The position numbers were made by a program, and so were the translations under genes. Below, in pieces: positions 36,053 through 45,367 of a stretch of DNA of 64,000 nt. Under the pieces are notes generated by a model. It worked only from the letters and a program-made list of their open reading frames with translations, ran no database searches and was not told the origin of the DNA. Source of the stretch: Buchananella hordeovulneris (lineage in GTDB: Bacteria > Actinomycetota > Actinomycetes > Actinomycetales > Actinomycetaceae); the NCBI RefSeq assembly GCF_001907235.1, contig NZ_MQVS01000007.1, positions 95,068-159,067 on the forward strand, in the 5' to 3' direction. Numbering within the stretch: position 1 is the first letter of the stretch; the number at the start of each line of letters is the position of its first letter.

Positions 36053-39000
36053 GTGGCCTCCTTTTTCTCGCGACCGTTCCGGAGCACCCCCACCCCCGCG
36101 CCTGAGCCGGAGGTGGAGGTGGAAGTGGTGGAGAGCTATCTGCCAGAGTTCGCTGACGCGATTGCCGGTCTTATCGAAGCCTGGGAAACGGAGCTGCAGG
36201 CGGGCCTGGACGTCAATCAATCCGAGGTCGTGCTGCACCTCGAAGGCGCAAACCCGAACGCGCACGCCCAACTGTTTGCGGGGCGGCCCACCCGCCTGTC
36301 TAATCTGTTGCGCGAGGCGAGTGCGCTCGCTGAGGCGCAGCGGGTGGTGCGCACTATCCGCCGAGTCATTGCACGGGCCCGCGCCAATAACGCGATCGCG
36401 CCGCTGCACCTGGCCATCGGTACGGCCCGCTGGCAAAGTGAGGCAGGCGGTGAATCGGCGCCGTTGTTGCTGTGCCCGGTGAAGCTGACCGGGGCCACCG
36501 ATGACACCGTGGCTTTCACCATGGAATCCAGCGTCATGATGTCTCCGGCTTTCGTGCGGGCGTTGCGGCAGCGGGGAGTGCAGGTGGATGCCACCTCGCT
36601 GGTCAACCGGTCTTTGACGCCGCGGGGTTTCTCGCCGCAGGCGGCGTTGGACTATCTGCACGATATCGGTCGCAACACCCTGACTGGTTACACCAAGCAA
36701 GACACGTTGACGTTAGGGCTGATCGTGCGGCCGGGGGAGGACATCCTGGCTGCATTTCAGGCTGCGCGGCCGGAGCTGGAGAGCTCGGTGCTGGTGGCGG
36801 CCCTGGCGGGCGATGTCGGGGCGCGGGACACGTTGACCGTCACACTGCCGCCGTCCGTGGCGCATGACCGCGACCCGGGCACGGAGCGGGGTGCGGGCGA
36901 CCTCGATCCAGACCAACTCGACATTATTGACGCGGTGGCCGCCGGGCACTGTTTGACGATTGATGCGCCGCCGGGTGCCGACGTGGCGGGTACGGTGGCG
37001 GCACTGCTGGCCGACGCGGCCGGTTCGGGCCGTTCCTGCCTGTTCCTGCCCGGGTCCCGCCGCACCGCCAACGCGTTGGCGGACACTATCTCCGCGTTGG
37101 GGCTGCGGGACATCTTCGCGGACTTGACCCGGGAGGATTGGTGGCAGACCGGGCTGGCGGATTCCTTGCGGGCCGCCCTGGCCCGCCCGGAGGTGCCAGT
37201 CGACGACGAGGGCATCTCGGCGCTGCGCCAGCGGCTGGTGCAGGTGCGGCAGGAGCTGGCCCGCTACACCGATGCGCTGCACCGGCAGCGCAGCGAGTAT
37301 CAGGTATCGGTGTATGAGGTGTTGCAGGCTTTGGGGGTGCTGACCACTAAGCGGCCGTTGCCGCGCACCAAGGTGCGGTTTTCCCCGCAGGTGTTGCAGC
37401 AGCTGAGCGGCCCGGGCCGCCAGCAGGCCCTCGACGTGCTGCAGCGGGCGGCCGACAACGGTGCCCTGGCGGTGCGGGCGGGTACCACCCCGTGGTATGG
37501 GGCGAAGTTGGAGAGCGCCGATCACGCCGCGCGTGCTATCGCGGCCGCCAATCGCCTGGCGGGTGGGGCGTTGAAGATGATGCGGGAGGATGCTGCTGAC
37601 GTCGCCCAGGACACCGGTCTGCACGTGGCGGAGACGGTGGGGCAGTGGTTGGAGCAGTTGACGATGCTGGACGGGGTACGAGACTCCCTGGATGTCTTCG
37701 TGCCGGTGATCTTTGAGAAGTCTGCCGCTGACATGGTTATCGCCACCCACAGCAAGGAGTGGCGACGCGAGCACTCGATCGCGATGAAGGGATCGCAGCG
37801 GCGGCGCCTGGTCAAGCACGCGCGTGACCTGGTGCGTCCGGGGCGCACGGTGGAGGACCTAAACGCCGAGCTGATCAAGGTGCAGGAGAGGCGGGAAATT
37901 TGGCGGCGCTACGCCGAGGGCGACGGCTGGCCGAAGCTGCCGTCCGGTTTGGCAGAGTTGCACACCGAAGCGGCCGGCGTGAAGGCTGACCTGGAAACAT
38001 TGCAGGGGGTGGTCAGCCCTGACGGGGTCAGCCTGTTCGATATTGAGATGGGGCGCCTGGAGAAGCACATGCTGGCCCTGGCTGATCCGACCTTCACGAA
38101 GGACCTGGCGAGCCAGACCGAGATCGAACGGGAGATGGAGGAGCTGGGTCTCAGTCCGCTGCTGACTGACCTGCGTGAGCGGGCGGTGGAACCAGAGCTT
38201 GTGCAGGCAGAGTTCGACCTGGCTTGGTGGGCGTCGGTGTTGTCGGTGTTGCTTATCGGCGACGCCGATCTGCTGGGGCTGGACGGCGAGGCGCTGGTGG
38301 GGCGCATGCGCGCCCTGCGACATCTTGATAAGGAGCACGTCCAGACCTTGCCCGGGCCACTGCTGCGGGCGGTCGTGCATCGACTGAACTTGGAGATCGA
38401 GCAGGACGCCGAGGCGGCCAATCAGCTGTACCGGGCCTTGGCCCCGGAGCACGCGGGGCAGGTCGCCCAGGTGCTGGCCACGTTCCCGTTGGCGCGGCGG
38501 CTGTTGCCCATGTGGTCTGTGCCTGCCCTGCTTACCCCGCAGGTGGTGCCGGACGACGCTGACATCGAGCTGTTGATCGTGGAGGGCTCGGTGCCGATGG
38601 CCCACGCCATTGCGTTGGCGGCCCGGGCCGCCCAGGTGGTGGTCATCGGTGACGCGCGGCGGCCGGGCGGGTTCGGGGCGGCGGTCAGCGGTTTGCTCCC
38701 GCAGCTGGTGCTGCCCACCGATCGCGGTGATCGGGATAGTGAGATCGCGACGCTGTTGGCCAGCCACGGCTACGGTGAGGTCATCCAACCGGTACCTGCG
38801 CCGCAGCGGCGCTCCCGCATCCAGGTGGTGCGGTTGGACGGGCGGGGCCTGCCGAGCCCGGGGGCGGAGACGGTGGAGAGCGTCGAGGTGGAAGTGCAGG
38901 CGGTGGTCGATAAGGTCATCGAGCACGCCTTGGCTACCCCCGAACAGTCGCTGGCGGTGGTGGCCCTCAACGCTTCGCATGCCGAGCGGGTCTCGGCCGC

Positions 39001-40204
39001 GCTGCAGCAGGCGGCCGGTGGTTCGGCGGCGCTGGCGGCTTTCCTGAACGCGGAAACTACGGAGCATTTCGTGGTGAGCGCGGTCGACGATTTCACGGGC
39101 TTGCGCCGGGATCACGTCATCATCACGGTGGGTTTCGCCAAGACGCCGCACGGCCGGGTGCTGCATCGGTTTGGGACGCTGGCCGAGCCGGATGGTGCCG
39201 CCGGCCTCGTCGACGCCCTGGATGCGGTGCGCGAACGGCTGACCGTTGTGACGTGCATCGGCGCGGAGGAGCTGTCAGCTGCTCGGTTGTATCAGCCGGG
39301 CCCGCGCCTCTTGCGGGACCTGTTGGCGATGGCCGAGCAGACGCCAGAGCCACTGTCGGTCCCGGCCATTGTCACCCCGACGGCTTCTGCGGCAGCAGAC
39401 GAGGTAGCGGGCCAAGAGGAGGGGGCGGGCCAGGAAGAAGCCCTGCGGCCGGATCGCTTGTTGGTGGATCTCGCCGAACGGCTTTTCCGCCTAGGGTTGA
39501 CGGTGGAGCCAAACTACGGGACGGAGGGCGGTATCCGGATCCCGTTAGCCATCGGTCACCCGCAGGTGCCAGACCAGTACATCGTGGCGGTGCTCACCGA
39601 CGATGCCGCCTACGTGGCTGAACCGAGCCAGCGGCGCCGGGACCGGCACTGGGTTGAGCGCTTGGAGTCGCGCGGTTGGGTCGTACATACCGCATCCGCG
39701 GCGGCTGTTTTCCTCAACCCGGGCGCGCAAGCGGAGCGCATCAAGGAGCTCGTGCTGGAGTCGCTGCGGGCCCGCCGGGCGGAGGAAGACAGGCGGCGGA
39801 TCCCCGCCAGCTCAGTGGCCCTGCCCCACATCTCCCACGCGGGGCCGGTGGCGCTGCCGACCACCCAGCCGGAAACCGAGGATGCCACCGCCCAGCAGCG
39901 GGCGGACACCGAGACCCCCGCCGAGGATGAGGCAGCGGAGGAACCGGCGATCCAGCCGGAGGCTGACTCCCCGGTGCCCGCCCCGCTCCCGCGCGGCCCA
40001 CGCCCACCCACAGCGCAGGGACTACCGCTGGCGGCCTACGGCGATGACCAGCTTGACGAGTTGCTGGTGTGGATCAAATCCGATGGGGTGGAGCGGAGCG
40101 AGGACGAGTTGTTGGACGAGTTGCGCGAGGCGCTGGCCCTGCGGCGGCGCGGGGCGCAGGTCGATGCGGTGCTTCGGCACGTGGTGCGGCGGGCGGCCAA
40201 CTGA
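36053..40204 (+). CDS. Large SF1-helicase-like protein with erased catalytic motifs
   Basis: A 1383-residue protein with the layout of the large DUF4011-type SF1 helicases that end in a nuclease-like domain. The P-loop position (304-313) reads DAPPGADVAG, where active members have GPPGTGKT; the Walker B region (840-846) reads LLIVEGS in place of VDEAS, though GDARR (866-870) keeps the motif III shape. At 1135-1240 a restriction-endonuclease-like domain keeps its frame (RIPLAIGHP, RRRDRHW) but the acidic catalytic residues are replaced (VAVLTDDAAY). Residues 1265-1345 are Pro/Glu/Ala linker. Start GTG. Its length and conserved order imply a selected pseudoenzyme or scaffold, not decay. A 102-residue gene overlaps its stop. 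Confidence 0.75.
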   Translation: MASFFSRPFRSTPTPAPEPEVEVEVVESYLPEFADAIAGLIEAWETELQAGLDVNQSEVVLHLEGANPNAHAQLFAGRPTRLSNLLREASALAEAQRVVRTIRRVIARARANNAIAPLHLAIGTARWQSEAGGESAPLLLCPVKLTGATDDTVAFTMESSVMMSPAFVRALRQRGVQVDATSLVNRSLTPRGFSPQAALDYLHDIGRNTLTGYTKQDTLTLGLIVRPGEDILAAFQAARPELESSVLVAALAGDVGARDTLTVTLPPSVAHDRDPGTERGAGDLDPDQLDIIDAVAAGHCLTIDAPPGADVAGTVAALLADAAGSGRSCLFLPGSRRTANALADTISALGLRDIFADLTREDWWQTGLADSLRAALARPEVPVDDEGISALRQRLVQVRQELARYTDALHRQRSEYQVSVYEVLQALGVLTTKRPLPRTKVRFSPQVLQQLSGPGRQQALDVLQRAADNGALAVRAGTTPWYGAKLESADHAARAIAAANRLAGGALKMMREDAADVAQDTGLHVAETVGQWLEQLTMLDGVRDSLDVFVPVIFEKSAADMVIATHSKEWRREHSIAMKGSQRRRLVKHARDLVRPGRTVEDLNAELIKVQERREIWRRYAEGDGWPKLPSGLAELHTEAAGVKADLETLQGVVSPDGVSLFDIEMGRLEKHMLALADPTFTKDLASQTEIEREMEELGLSPLLTDLRERAVEPELVQAEFDLAWWASVLSVLLIGDADLLGLDGEALVGRMRALRHLDKEHVQTLPGPLLRAVVHRLNLEIEQDAEAANQLYRALAPEHAGQVAQVLATFPLARRLLPMWSVPALLTPQVVPDDADIELLIVEGSVPMAHAIALAARAAQVVVIGDARRPGGFGAAVSGLLPQLVLPTDRGDRDSEIATLLASHGYGEVIQPVPAPQRRSRIQVVRLDGRGLPSPGAETVESVEVEVQAVVDKVIEHALATPEQSLAVVALNASHAERVSAALQQAAGGSAALAAFLNAETTEHFVVSAVDDFTGLRRDHVIITVGFAKTPHGRVLHRFGTLAEPDGAAGLVDALDAVRERLTVVTCIGAEELSAARLYQPGPRLLRDLLAMAEQTPEPLSVPAIVTPTASAAADEVAGQEEGAGQEEALRPDRLLVDLAERLFRLGLTVEPNYGTEGGIRIPLAIGHPQVPDQYIVAVLTDDAAYVAEPSQRRRDRHWVERLESRGWVVHTASAAAVFLNPGAQAERIKELVLESLRARRAEEDRRRIPASSVALPHISHAGPVALPTTQPETEDATAQQRADTETPAEDEAAEEPAIQPEADSPVPAPLPRGPRPPTAQGLPLAAYGDDQLDELLVWIKSDGVERSEDELLDELREALALRRRGAQVDAVLRHVVRRAAN

Positions 40205-40512
40205 TGGTTGGGTCGCGGCCCCGCCGAGCTCGACAGCAGGCGCCCACCGAGCTGGGGGGCGGGGCGGTCGTGCGGGTGCCGGCCGAGCAGGGCCAACCAC
40301 TACCCGGCCGAGTGATCGCTGGCAGTGCGCAACGTGCCCGGTTTGCGGCCGAGCTGGCCGCGGCGGAAGCGGACGAGCAGCGCGTTCCGGCCGTCGACGA
40401 AGCAGTCGGGGAAGCGGGGGAGAACCTGCGCGAAGTGCTGCGGCTGCGTGCCGAGCGGTGGGCCCGCGAGGAGGAGCTGCTTCGCGACGTGCCGCCGCAC
40501 TGGGGGAAGTAG
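40204..40512 (+). CDS. Small protein coupled to the helicase-like gene
   Basis: A 102-residue protein, charged and mostly helical (AARFAAELAAAEADEQRV, ENLREVLRLRAERWAREEELLRDVPPHWG). Its ATG shares the last base of the preceding TGA, so translation is probably coupled. No family recognised; it may be a partner of the helicase-like protein. Confidence 0.7.
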   Translation: MVGSRPRRARQQAPTELGGGAVVRVPAEQGQPLPGRVIAGSAQRARFAAELAAAEADEQRVPAVDEAVGEAGENLREVLRLRAERWAREEELLRDVPPHWGK

Positions 40513-40632
40513 CGCGGTGGGCACCCTCCACGCCGACGGCGGCGGGGGCAGGAACGCGCTGGTCGGCCCGCTGCGAAGCCGCGCGTGCTGTGCGGAGTCC
40601 AAGCTGCACTTGCTGCGCGTATAGACAAAAAG

Positions 40633-40670
40633 CTTGTGGGGGTGGGTGCTTCCGCACCCACCCCCACAAG
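40633..40670 (-). terminator. Terminator of mscL
   Basis: Perfect 17-bp arms (CTTGTGGGGGTGGGTGC and complement) around TTCC. On the minus strand the stem is followed by CTTTTTGTC, a T-run typical of intrinsic termination. Confidence 0.92.
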
Positions 40671-40683
40671 GGGCTGCACTGGA

Positions 40684-41070
40684 TTAGCGGCGGGAGAGCA
40701 GGTCGCGGATCTCCTCCAGCAGGACGACCTCGTCGGCCTTGGCTGGCGGGGCTTCCTCGCCAGCCGTGCGCTTGGCACGGGCCGCAGCCTTGTTCATCGG
40801 CATGACGATGCAGAAGTACAGGGCCCCGGCCACCAGCAGGAACTGGACCACAGCGGTGAGGATAGCGCCCGGCATGACCACGGCATCCCCCAGGCTGAAC
40901 TTGCCGAGGGAATCGAAGTTCGGCTGACCGAAGATGCCGCCGATCAACGGGTTGAAGACCTTCTCGACCAGCGCGTTGACGATGTTGTTGAACGCGGCAC
41001 CGATGATGACACCGACGGCCAACTCAATGACGTTGCCGCGCATGATGAACTCTTTGAAGCCCTTCAGCAT
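40684..41070 (-). CDS. mscL: Large-conductance mechanosensitive channel
   Basis: A 128-residue pore subunit: N-terminal helix MLKGFKEFIMRGNVIELAVGVIIGAAFNNIV, second helix AILTAVVQFLLVAGALYFCIVMP and the charged C-terminal bundle RDLLSRR. It opens at extreme membrane tension to release solutes. Followed upstream in the same orientation by an SAF-domain gene. Confidence 0.97.
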   Translation of the reverse strand: MLKGFKEFIMRGNVIELAVGVIIGAAFNNIVNALVEKVFNPLIGGIFGQPNFDSLGKFSLGDAVVMPGAILTAVVQFLLVAGALYFCIVMPMNKAAARAKRTAGEEAPPAKADEVVLLEEIRDLLSRR

Positions 41071-41094
41071 TGGCTTCCTCCTTGTTTCTGGGGG

Positions 41095-41691
41095 TTAATC
41101 ACTTCCCAGGAGGAGGACAGCCAGGCGGCCCTCGCCCCTGTGCGTTGAGATGATGGTAGCGGTGTTTGGTGTTGTTGACACCACAACCGCCCGGCGTGGC
41201 TCGCCGACCAATAGCCCTGTGTCGGGCGTCTCAAAGCGTGCCACAACTACGGCATCGTCCGCAACGACCTGGCCGGTGGCGCTTTCGCTAAACGGATCGG
41301 GAGCCACCGCGACCCGGAGCCGAGCTCCCACCTGCGTCAGCTCCCACAGGGCCGTGTCCGTTATCGGCAGTGGGGTGAGCACGTCGCCCGCGCGGGCCGG
41401 GGCGAGGGCGGACGTGGGGGTCAGCAGCGAATCGTGCAGGAGGGTGTTCTCCGGCAAATCGACGCGCAGGCGGCGGCCCGTGGCCTGCGTGGGGGCGGTG
41501 AAGGCCTCGGCAGGGACGAGGCCGCTGGTGTGGCGCACCGAAACGTCGGCGGGGGTCAGGAGCGTGCCTGCGGAAAGCGGGCGGGTAGTCACCACAATGG
41601 CAGTGGTGGCGGGCCGGAGGCTGGCCCAGCCCCACCACGCGGCCAGGGCCACGAACAGTAAGCCGACGATGCGAGGTAGTTTCGACAACAT
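41095..41691 (-). CDS. SAF-domain membrane protein (CpaB/RcpC-like)
   Basis: A 198-residue protein: an N-terminal transmembrane anchor (about 5-24, PRIVGLLFVALAAWWGWASL) and an SAF domain (AIVVTTRPLSAGTLLTPADVSVRHT), then VGARLRVAVAPDPF. It resembles the CpaB/RcpC component of Flp pilus assembly, but no pilus genes flank it. ATG at 41691 chosen; 25 bp upstream of mscL start, so the two may be cotranscribed. Confidence 0.83.
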   Translation of the reverse strand: MLSKLPRIVGLLFVALAAWWGWASLRPATTAIVVTTRPLSAGTLLTPADVSVRHTSGLVPAEAFTAPTQATGRRLRVDLPENTLLHDSLLTPTSALAPARAGDVLTPLPITDTALWELTQVGARLRVAVAPDPFSESATGQVVADDAVVVARFETPDTGLLVGEPRRAVVVSTTPNTATIISTHRGEGRLAVLLLGSD

Positions 41692-41780
41692 GCCGCGCAC
41701 GTTAGCGACGCCGCTGGGGCAGCCACCGCGCCAGCGGGCGGGGTGTGGACGACCCGCCGGGCCGCCCACCCCTGGGGAAA

Positions 41781-42401
41781 CTAGTTGGCGAGCGGCACCA
41801 GGCGCGTGGGGGTGAGAATGTCGTGGATCGGCACGTCGTGTCCCTCCACCGGGATCACCCCCGCCGGGTAGACCTCGTCGTCGAAGACGGCGGCCAGCAC
41901 CCGGGCCGAGGGGGAGCGGTGGGCCAGCACCCGGTCATACCAGCCGCCCCCCTGCCCGAGGCGTCGACCATCGGCCCCCACCGCCAACGCCGGCACCACG
42001 ATGACCTCGCAGCGGCTGATCTCCTCTGCCGCCAGTACCGGTCCTGACGGTTCCGGAGGACGGCCCGGGCTCCGGATTTCCAGGTCCGCCCCGCCCTGAT
42101 AACGCCCCCAGGTGCGGCTCAAACGTGGGCCCAACACCGGTACCAGCACCTCCACGCCACGCTCGCGCAGCGCCTCCAGCGCCAAGCGAGTGTCGGGCTC
42201 GTGCTCGACAGACACGTACAGGCACACGCAGCTGGCCTGCGCACACACCTGGCCTATCTGCTCCGCTAAGGCAGCGGCCTGGGCGGCCTGCTCCTTGCGG
42301 GGACGGGTCGCTCGCCGCGCCCGGATGGTCTTGCGGAGCGCTTGTTTAGAGTCATCAATGTCGAGGCCAAGGGAAGCAAAAGGAAGGGCAACGCCGGTCA
42401 T
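41781..42401 (-). CDS. 5-formyltetrahydrofolate cyclo-ligase
   Basis: A 206-residue enzyme that returns 5-formyl-THF to the one-carbon pool as 5,10-methenyl-THF with ATP. Hallmarks: SKQALRKTIRARRATRP at the start, VVPALAVGADGRRLGQGGGWYDRVLA and the C-terminal DVPIHDILTPTRLV. It is divergent from galU, with a promoter interval of 70 bp. The gene order cyclo-ligase, galU, glp, rimJ, glpR is conserved in actinobacteria. Confidence 0.92.
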   Translation of the reverse strand: MTGVALPFASLGLDIDDSKQALRKTIRARRATRPRKEQAAQAAALAEQIGQVCAQASCVCLYVSVEHEPDTRLALEALRERGVEVLVPVLGPRLSRTWGRYQGGADLEIRSPGRPPEPSGPVLAAEEISRCEVIVVPALAVGADGRRLGQGGGWYDRVLAHRSPSARVLAAVFDDEVYPAGVIPVEGHDVPIHDILTPTRLVPLAN

Positions 42402-42471
42402 GCCCCCAAGTTAAGCAGTCTCTAACCGAATGGGGGTCCAATCCGCGCCGTATCTTAAGTACGCTTTCAGT

Positions 42472-43365
42472 ATGACTAGCCAGGACAACCCGGGCGGCCG
42501 GGTAAAACACGCAGTAATTCCCGTCGCTGGGCGCGGCACCCGCTTCCTTCCCGCCACCCGCGCGGTCCCCAAAGAGATGCTGCCGGTGGTAGATCGGCCC
42601 GCCATCGAGTACGTCGTGCGCGAGGCCGGGCGCGTGGGCATCGACGACGCCATCTTCATCACCGGGCGCGGTAAGCAAGCCATTGAGGACCACTTCGACA
42701 CCACCGGCAACACGGCGGGGCTTGACCCCGCTGGCCTGCCCCGCCTGCACTCGGTACGGCAAGGAGACCCCCTCGGCCTCGGCCACGCCGTGCTACAGGC
42801 CCGCCACCACGTCGGCAACGCCCCCTTCGCGGTGCTGCTCGGGGACGACCTCATGGACGAAAACGAAGTCATCCTGGCAGAGATGTTGCGGGTGCGCGAA
42901 GCCCTGGGCGGCTCGGTGCTGTGCCTCATGCCGGTCAGCCGGGAGGAAATCTCCATGTACGGCTCGGCGGCCGTCACCGAAGTTGCTTCCCCGGCAGGCC
43001 TGGAGCCAGGCCGGGTCATGCAGGTGACCAAGCTGGTGGAAAAACCCCCGGCGGAGCAGGCCCCCTCGCTGTTGGCCAGCGTCGGCCGCTTCGTCCTCGA
43101 CCCCGCCGTTTTTGACATCCTGGAAACCCTCGAGCCGGGCCACGGCGGCGAGATCCAGCTCACCGACGCCATCGCCAAACTCATCGACGTGCCCGCCGAC
43201 CAAGGCGGAGGCGTACACGGGGTGATCTTCACCGGTCTGCGCTACGACACCGGGGACAAACTCGGCTACCTCAAAGCCTGCGTCCGCCTCGCCGCTCGCC
43301 GCGACGACCTCGGCCCCGCCTTCTCGGCGTGGCTGCGGGACTTTGTCGCCGAGGGGGAGGGGTGA
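42472..43365 (+). CDS. galU: UTP--glucose-1-phosphate uridylyltransferase
   Basis: A 297-residue nucleotidyltransferase making UDP-glucose for envelope polysaccharides. The UTP-binding segment is AVIPVAGRGTRFLPATRAVPKEMLPV, with VGRFVLDPAVFDILE and TGLRYDTGDKLGYLKACV near the C-terminus. Lys in the usual TKAVPKE is Arg here, while the second Lys remains. ATG at 42472. Its stop overlaps the glp start (GTGA). Confidence 0.96.
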   Translation: MTSQDNPGGRVKHAVIPVAGRGTRFLPATRAVPKEMLPVVDRPAIEYVVREAGRVGIDDAIFITGRGKQAIEDHFDTTGNTAGLDPAGLPRLHSVRQGDPLGLGHAVLQARHHVGNAPFAVLLGDDLMDENEVILAEMLRVREALGGSVLCLMPVSREEISMYGSAAVTEVASPAGLEPGRVMQVTKLVEKPPAEQAPSLLASVGRFVLDPAVFDILETLEPGHGGEIQLTDAIAKLIDVPADQGGGVHGVIFTGLRYDTGDKLGYLKACVRLAARRDDLGPAFSAWLRDFVAEGEG

Positions 43366-44579
43366 AAACGGTCGGTGAGCATATCGAAGCCAGCCTGCAG
43401 GCGGTCGGGCCGCAACCGCCCCTGGAGGTAGGCCTGCCCGACGCCGTCGGCTGCATCCTCGCCGAAGACGTCCTCGCCCCCTTCGATCTGCCGTTCACCG
43501 ACGTCGCCGCCCTCGACGGATACGCCGTACACGCCGCAGACCTCCAGGACCCGGGACCGGATGGGACCGTGGAGCTGAAGGTGCTGTGCACCGTGCTCGC
43601 CGGGTCTGCCGAACACGTGCGCCTCGTGTGGGGAGCAGCCGTCGCCATCGCCTCCGGCGCGCCCCTGCCCAAGGGGGCCGACACCGTCATCCCCGTGGAA
43701 GACACCGACCGGGGAGTCGTCAGCGTCCAAATCCGCAGCCGGGCGCGCGTTGGCGACAACATCAAGTCGCGGGCGGCCGACGTACGGGCCGGCAGCGTCG
43801 TCCTGGCCCGCGGCGAGCGGGTCGGGGCGCGGCAGGTGGCACTCCTGGCGGGGGTGGGCCGAGTGCGGGTTGCCGTGCACCCGCGGCCCCGCGTCGTCAT
43901 CGTGTCCATCGGTGACGAGCTGGTGGAACCCGGCGGCAAGGCGGTGCCCGGCAAAGTCTTCGACGCCAACGTCCACGCCCTGGCCACCGCTGCACAAGAC
44001 GCCGGGGCCACTACCTTCCGCGTCTCGGCCGTGCCAGACGAACGCGGCTCGCTGATGGACCTGCTGCGCGATCAACTGGTGCGCGCCGACCTGGTCATCA
44101 CCACCGGCGGGCTGTCCTACGGAGAAGGCGACACCGTCAAGGACGTGCTCGCCCCGCTTGGAACCGTCCGCTTCGACAACGTCGCCATCAGCCCCGGACG
44201 GCAACTCGGCGTTGGCACCCTCGGCGACGGGGTGGCACTCTTCGCCCTGCCCGGGGACCCAGTGGCCGCCCAAGTGGCTTTCGAGGTGTTCGTGCGGCCC
44301 GCCCTGCGCAAAATGGCCGGGCGGCAGGAGCTATTTCGGCGCTCGGTGCAGGCCACCGTCGCGCGCGGTTGGACCTCCCCCGCTGGGCGCGTGGAGTTCG
44401 CCCGGGTGGCTCTCACCGGCGACCCCGCGCACGGCTACACCGCCGAACTGCAAGGCGAACCGCAGGCACTGCTGCTGTCGGCCCTGGCACGTTCGAACGC
44501 CTTCGCCGTCGTGCCCGAGGCCATCACCCAGGTGCGGGCGGGGGACATACTCCACTGTCTGGTGCTGGAGGACGACTAG
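43362..44579 (+). CDS. MoeA/gephyrin-like protein (Glp)
   Basis: A 405-residue protein with all MoeA domains: the N-terminal region (DVAALDGYAVHAADL), the MoCF fold (VVIVSIGDELVEPG, ITTGGLSYGEGDTVKDVL, ALFALPGDPVAAQVAFE) and a C-terminal beta domain. The synteny galU-this-rimJ-membrane protein is that of Glp, which in Corynebacterium glutamicum binds FtsZ together with its membrane receptor GlpR, instead of making molybdenum cofactor. No other molybdopterin gene is in the window, so division function is likely but inferred. GTG start coupled to galU. Confidence 0.88.
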   Translation: MKTVGEHIEASLQAVGPQPPLEVGLPDAVGCILAEDVLAPFDLPFTDVAALDGYAVHAADLQDPGPDGTVELKVLCTVLAGSAEHVRLVWGAAVAIASGAPLPKGADTVIPVEDTDRGVVSVQIRSRARVGDNIKSRAADVRAGSVVLARGERVGARQVALLAGVGRVRVAVHPRPRVVIVSIGDELVEPGGKAVPGKVFDANVHALATAAQDAGATTFRVSAVPDERGSLMDLLRDQLVRADLVITTGGLSYGEGDTVKDVLAPLGTVRFDNVAISPGRQLGVGTLGDGVALFALPGDPVAAQVAFEVFVRPALRKMAGRQELFRRSVQATVARGWTSPAGRVEFARVALTGDPAHGYTAELQGEPQALLLSALARSNAFAVVPEAITQVRAGDILHCLVLEDD

Positions 44580-45266
44580 ATGGAGGTACGCCGCGCTCGC
44601 GGCTGGCCCGGCTACGGGCCCCTGGACTGGCCGATCGAGCTGCTGGCTTTCGACGTGGCCCGGCGCGGCCTTGTCGTCGGGCCCGCCGACGTGCTGTGCC
44701 TGCGGCCCCCGGCCCGGCGGGATGGTCCGGCCTTCGAACGCTTGCGGGCCACCAACGGCCAGTGGTTGGGGCGGTGGGAGGCGACCCTGCCGCCGGAGTC
44801 GGTCGACGAGCGGCCGCCGAAGTCCTACAAGGAGTTGCGGCGCAGCTTTCTACGTTTGGCGCGCAACAGCTACGCCCTGCCCTTCCTCATCGACCTGGAC
44901 GGGGCGGTGGTGGGGCAGTTGACCTGTTCTCCGATCCAACACGGGGCGCTGCAAAACGGGGTCCTCGGGTATTGGCTGGCACGGGAGCACGCCGGGCGGG
45001 GCATCATGCCGACGGCAGTGGCCATGTGCGTGGACTACATTTTCGGACACACCAATCTGCATCGGATAGAGATAAACATTCGGCCCGAGAATGCCCCCAG
45101 CCTGCGAGTGGTCGACAAACTGGGGCTGCGCTGCGAGGGCACCCGGCAGCGGTACATGTATATAGACGGCGGGTGGCGCGATCACCTGTCCTTCGCGGTA
45201 ACCCGCGAGGAATGGCCCGCAGGTGGCCTGCTGCGCCAGTTAGCGCGGCGCGGGCGCCAGCGGTGA
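44580..45266 (+). CDS. rimJ: GNAT N-acetyltransferase, RimJ-like
   Basis: A 228-residue acetyltransferase. The core has VVGQLTCSPIQHGALQNGVLGYWLAREHAGRGIMPTAVAMCVDYIF and HRIEINIRPENAPSLRVVDKLGL, which match the RimJ/RimL acetyl-CoA loop. The ATG follows the glp stop without a gap. Its likely role is acetylation of a protein N-terminus, possibly a ribosomal or neighbouring gene product. Confidence 0.88.
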   Translation: MEVRRARGWPGYGPLDWPIELLAFDVARRGLVVGPADVLCLRPPARRDGPAFERLRATNGQWLGRWEATLPPESVDERPPKSYKELRRSFLRLARNSYALPFLIDLDGAVVGQLTCSPIQHGALQNGVLGYWLAREHAGRGIMPTAVAMCVDYIFGHTNLHRIEINIRPENAPSLRVVDKLGLRCEGTRQRYMYIDGGWRDHLSFAVTREEWPAGGLLRQLARRGRQR

Positions 45267-45367
45267 TTGGAACAGACCGGACACCGGACCGGTGAAGTCC
45301 GTTATTTATTCGTGACACGCCGCAGGCGAGGTTGTAATCTTCCGGGCCCGCGGATTAACTTGCAAGA

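Noticed and set aside
37859..39166. Antisense 435-codon frame inside the helicase-like gene
   Set aside because: Composition (His/Gln/Arg-rich) is typical of a reverse reading of high-GC coding DNA and no motif is seen.
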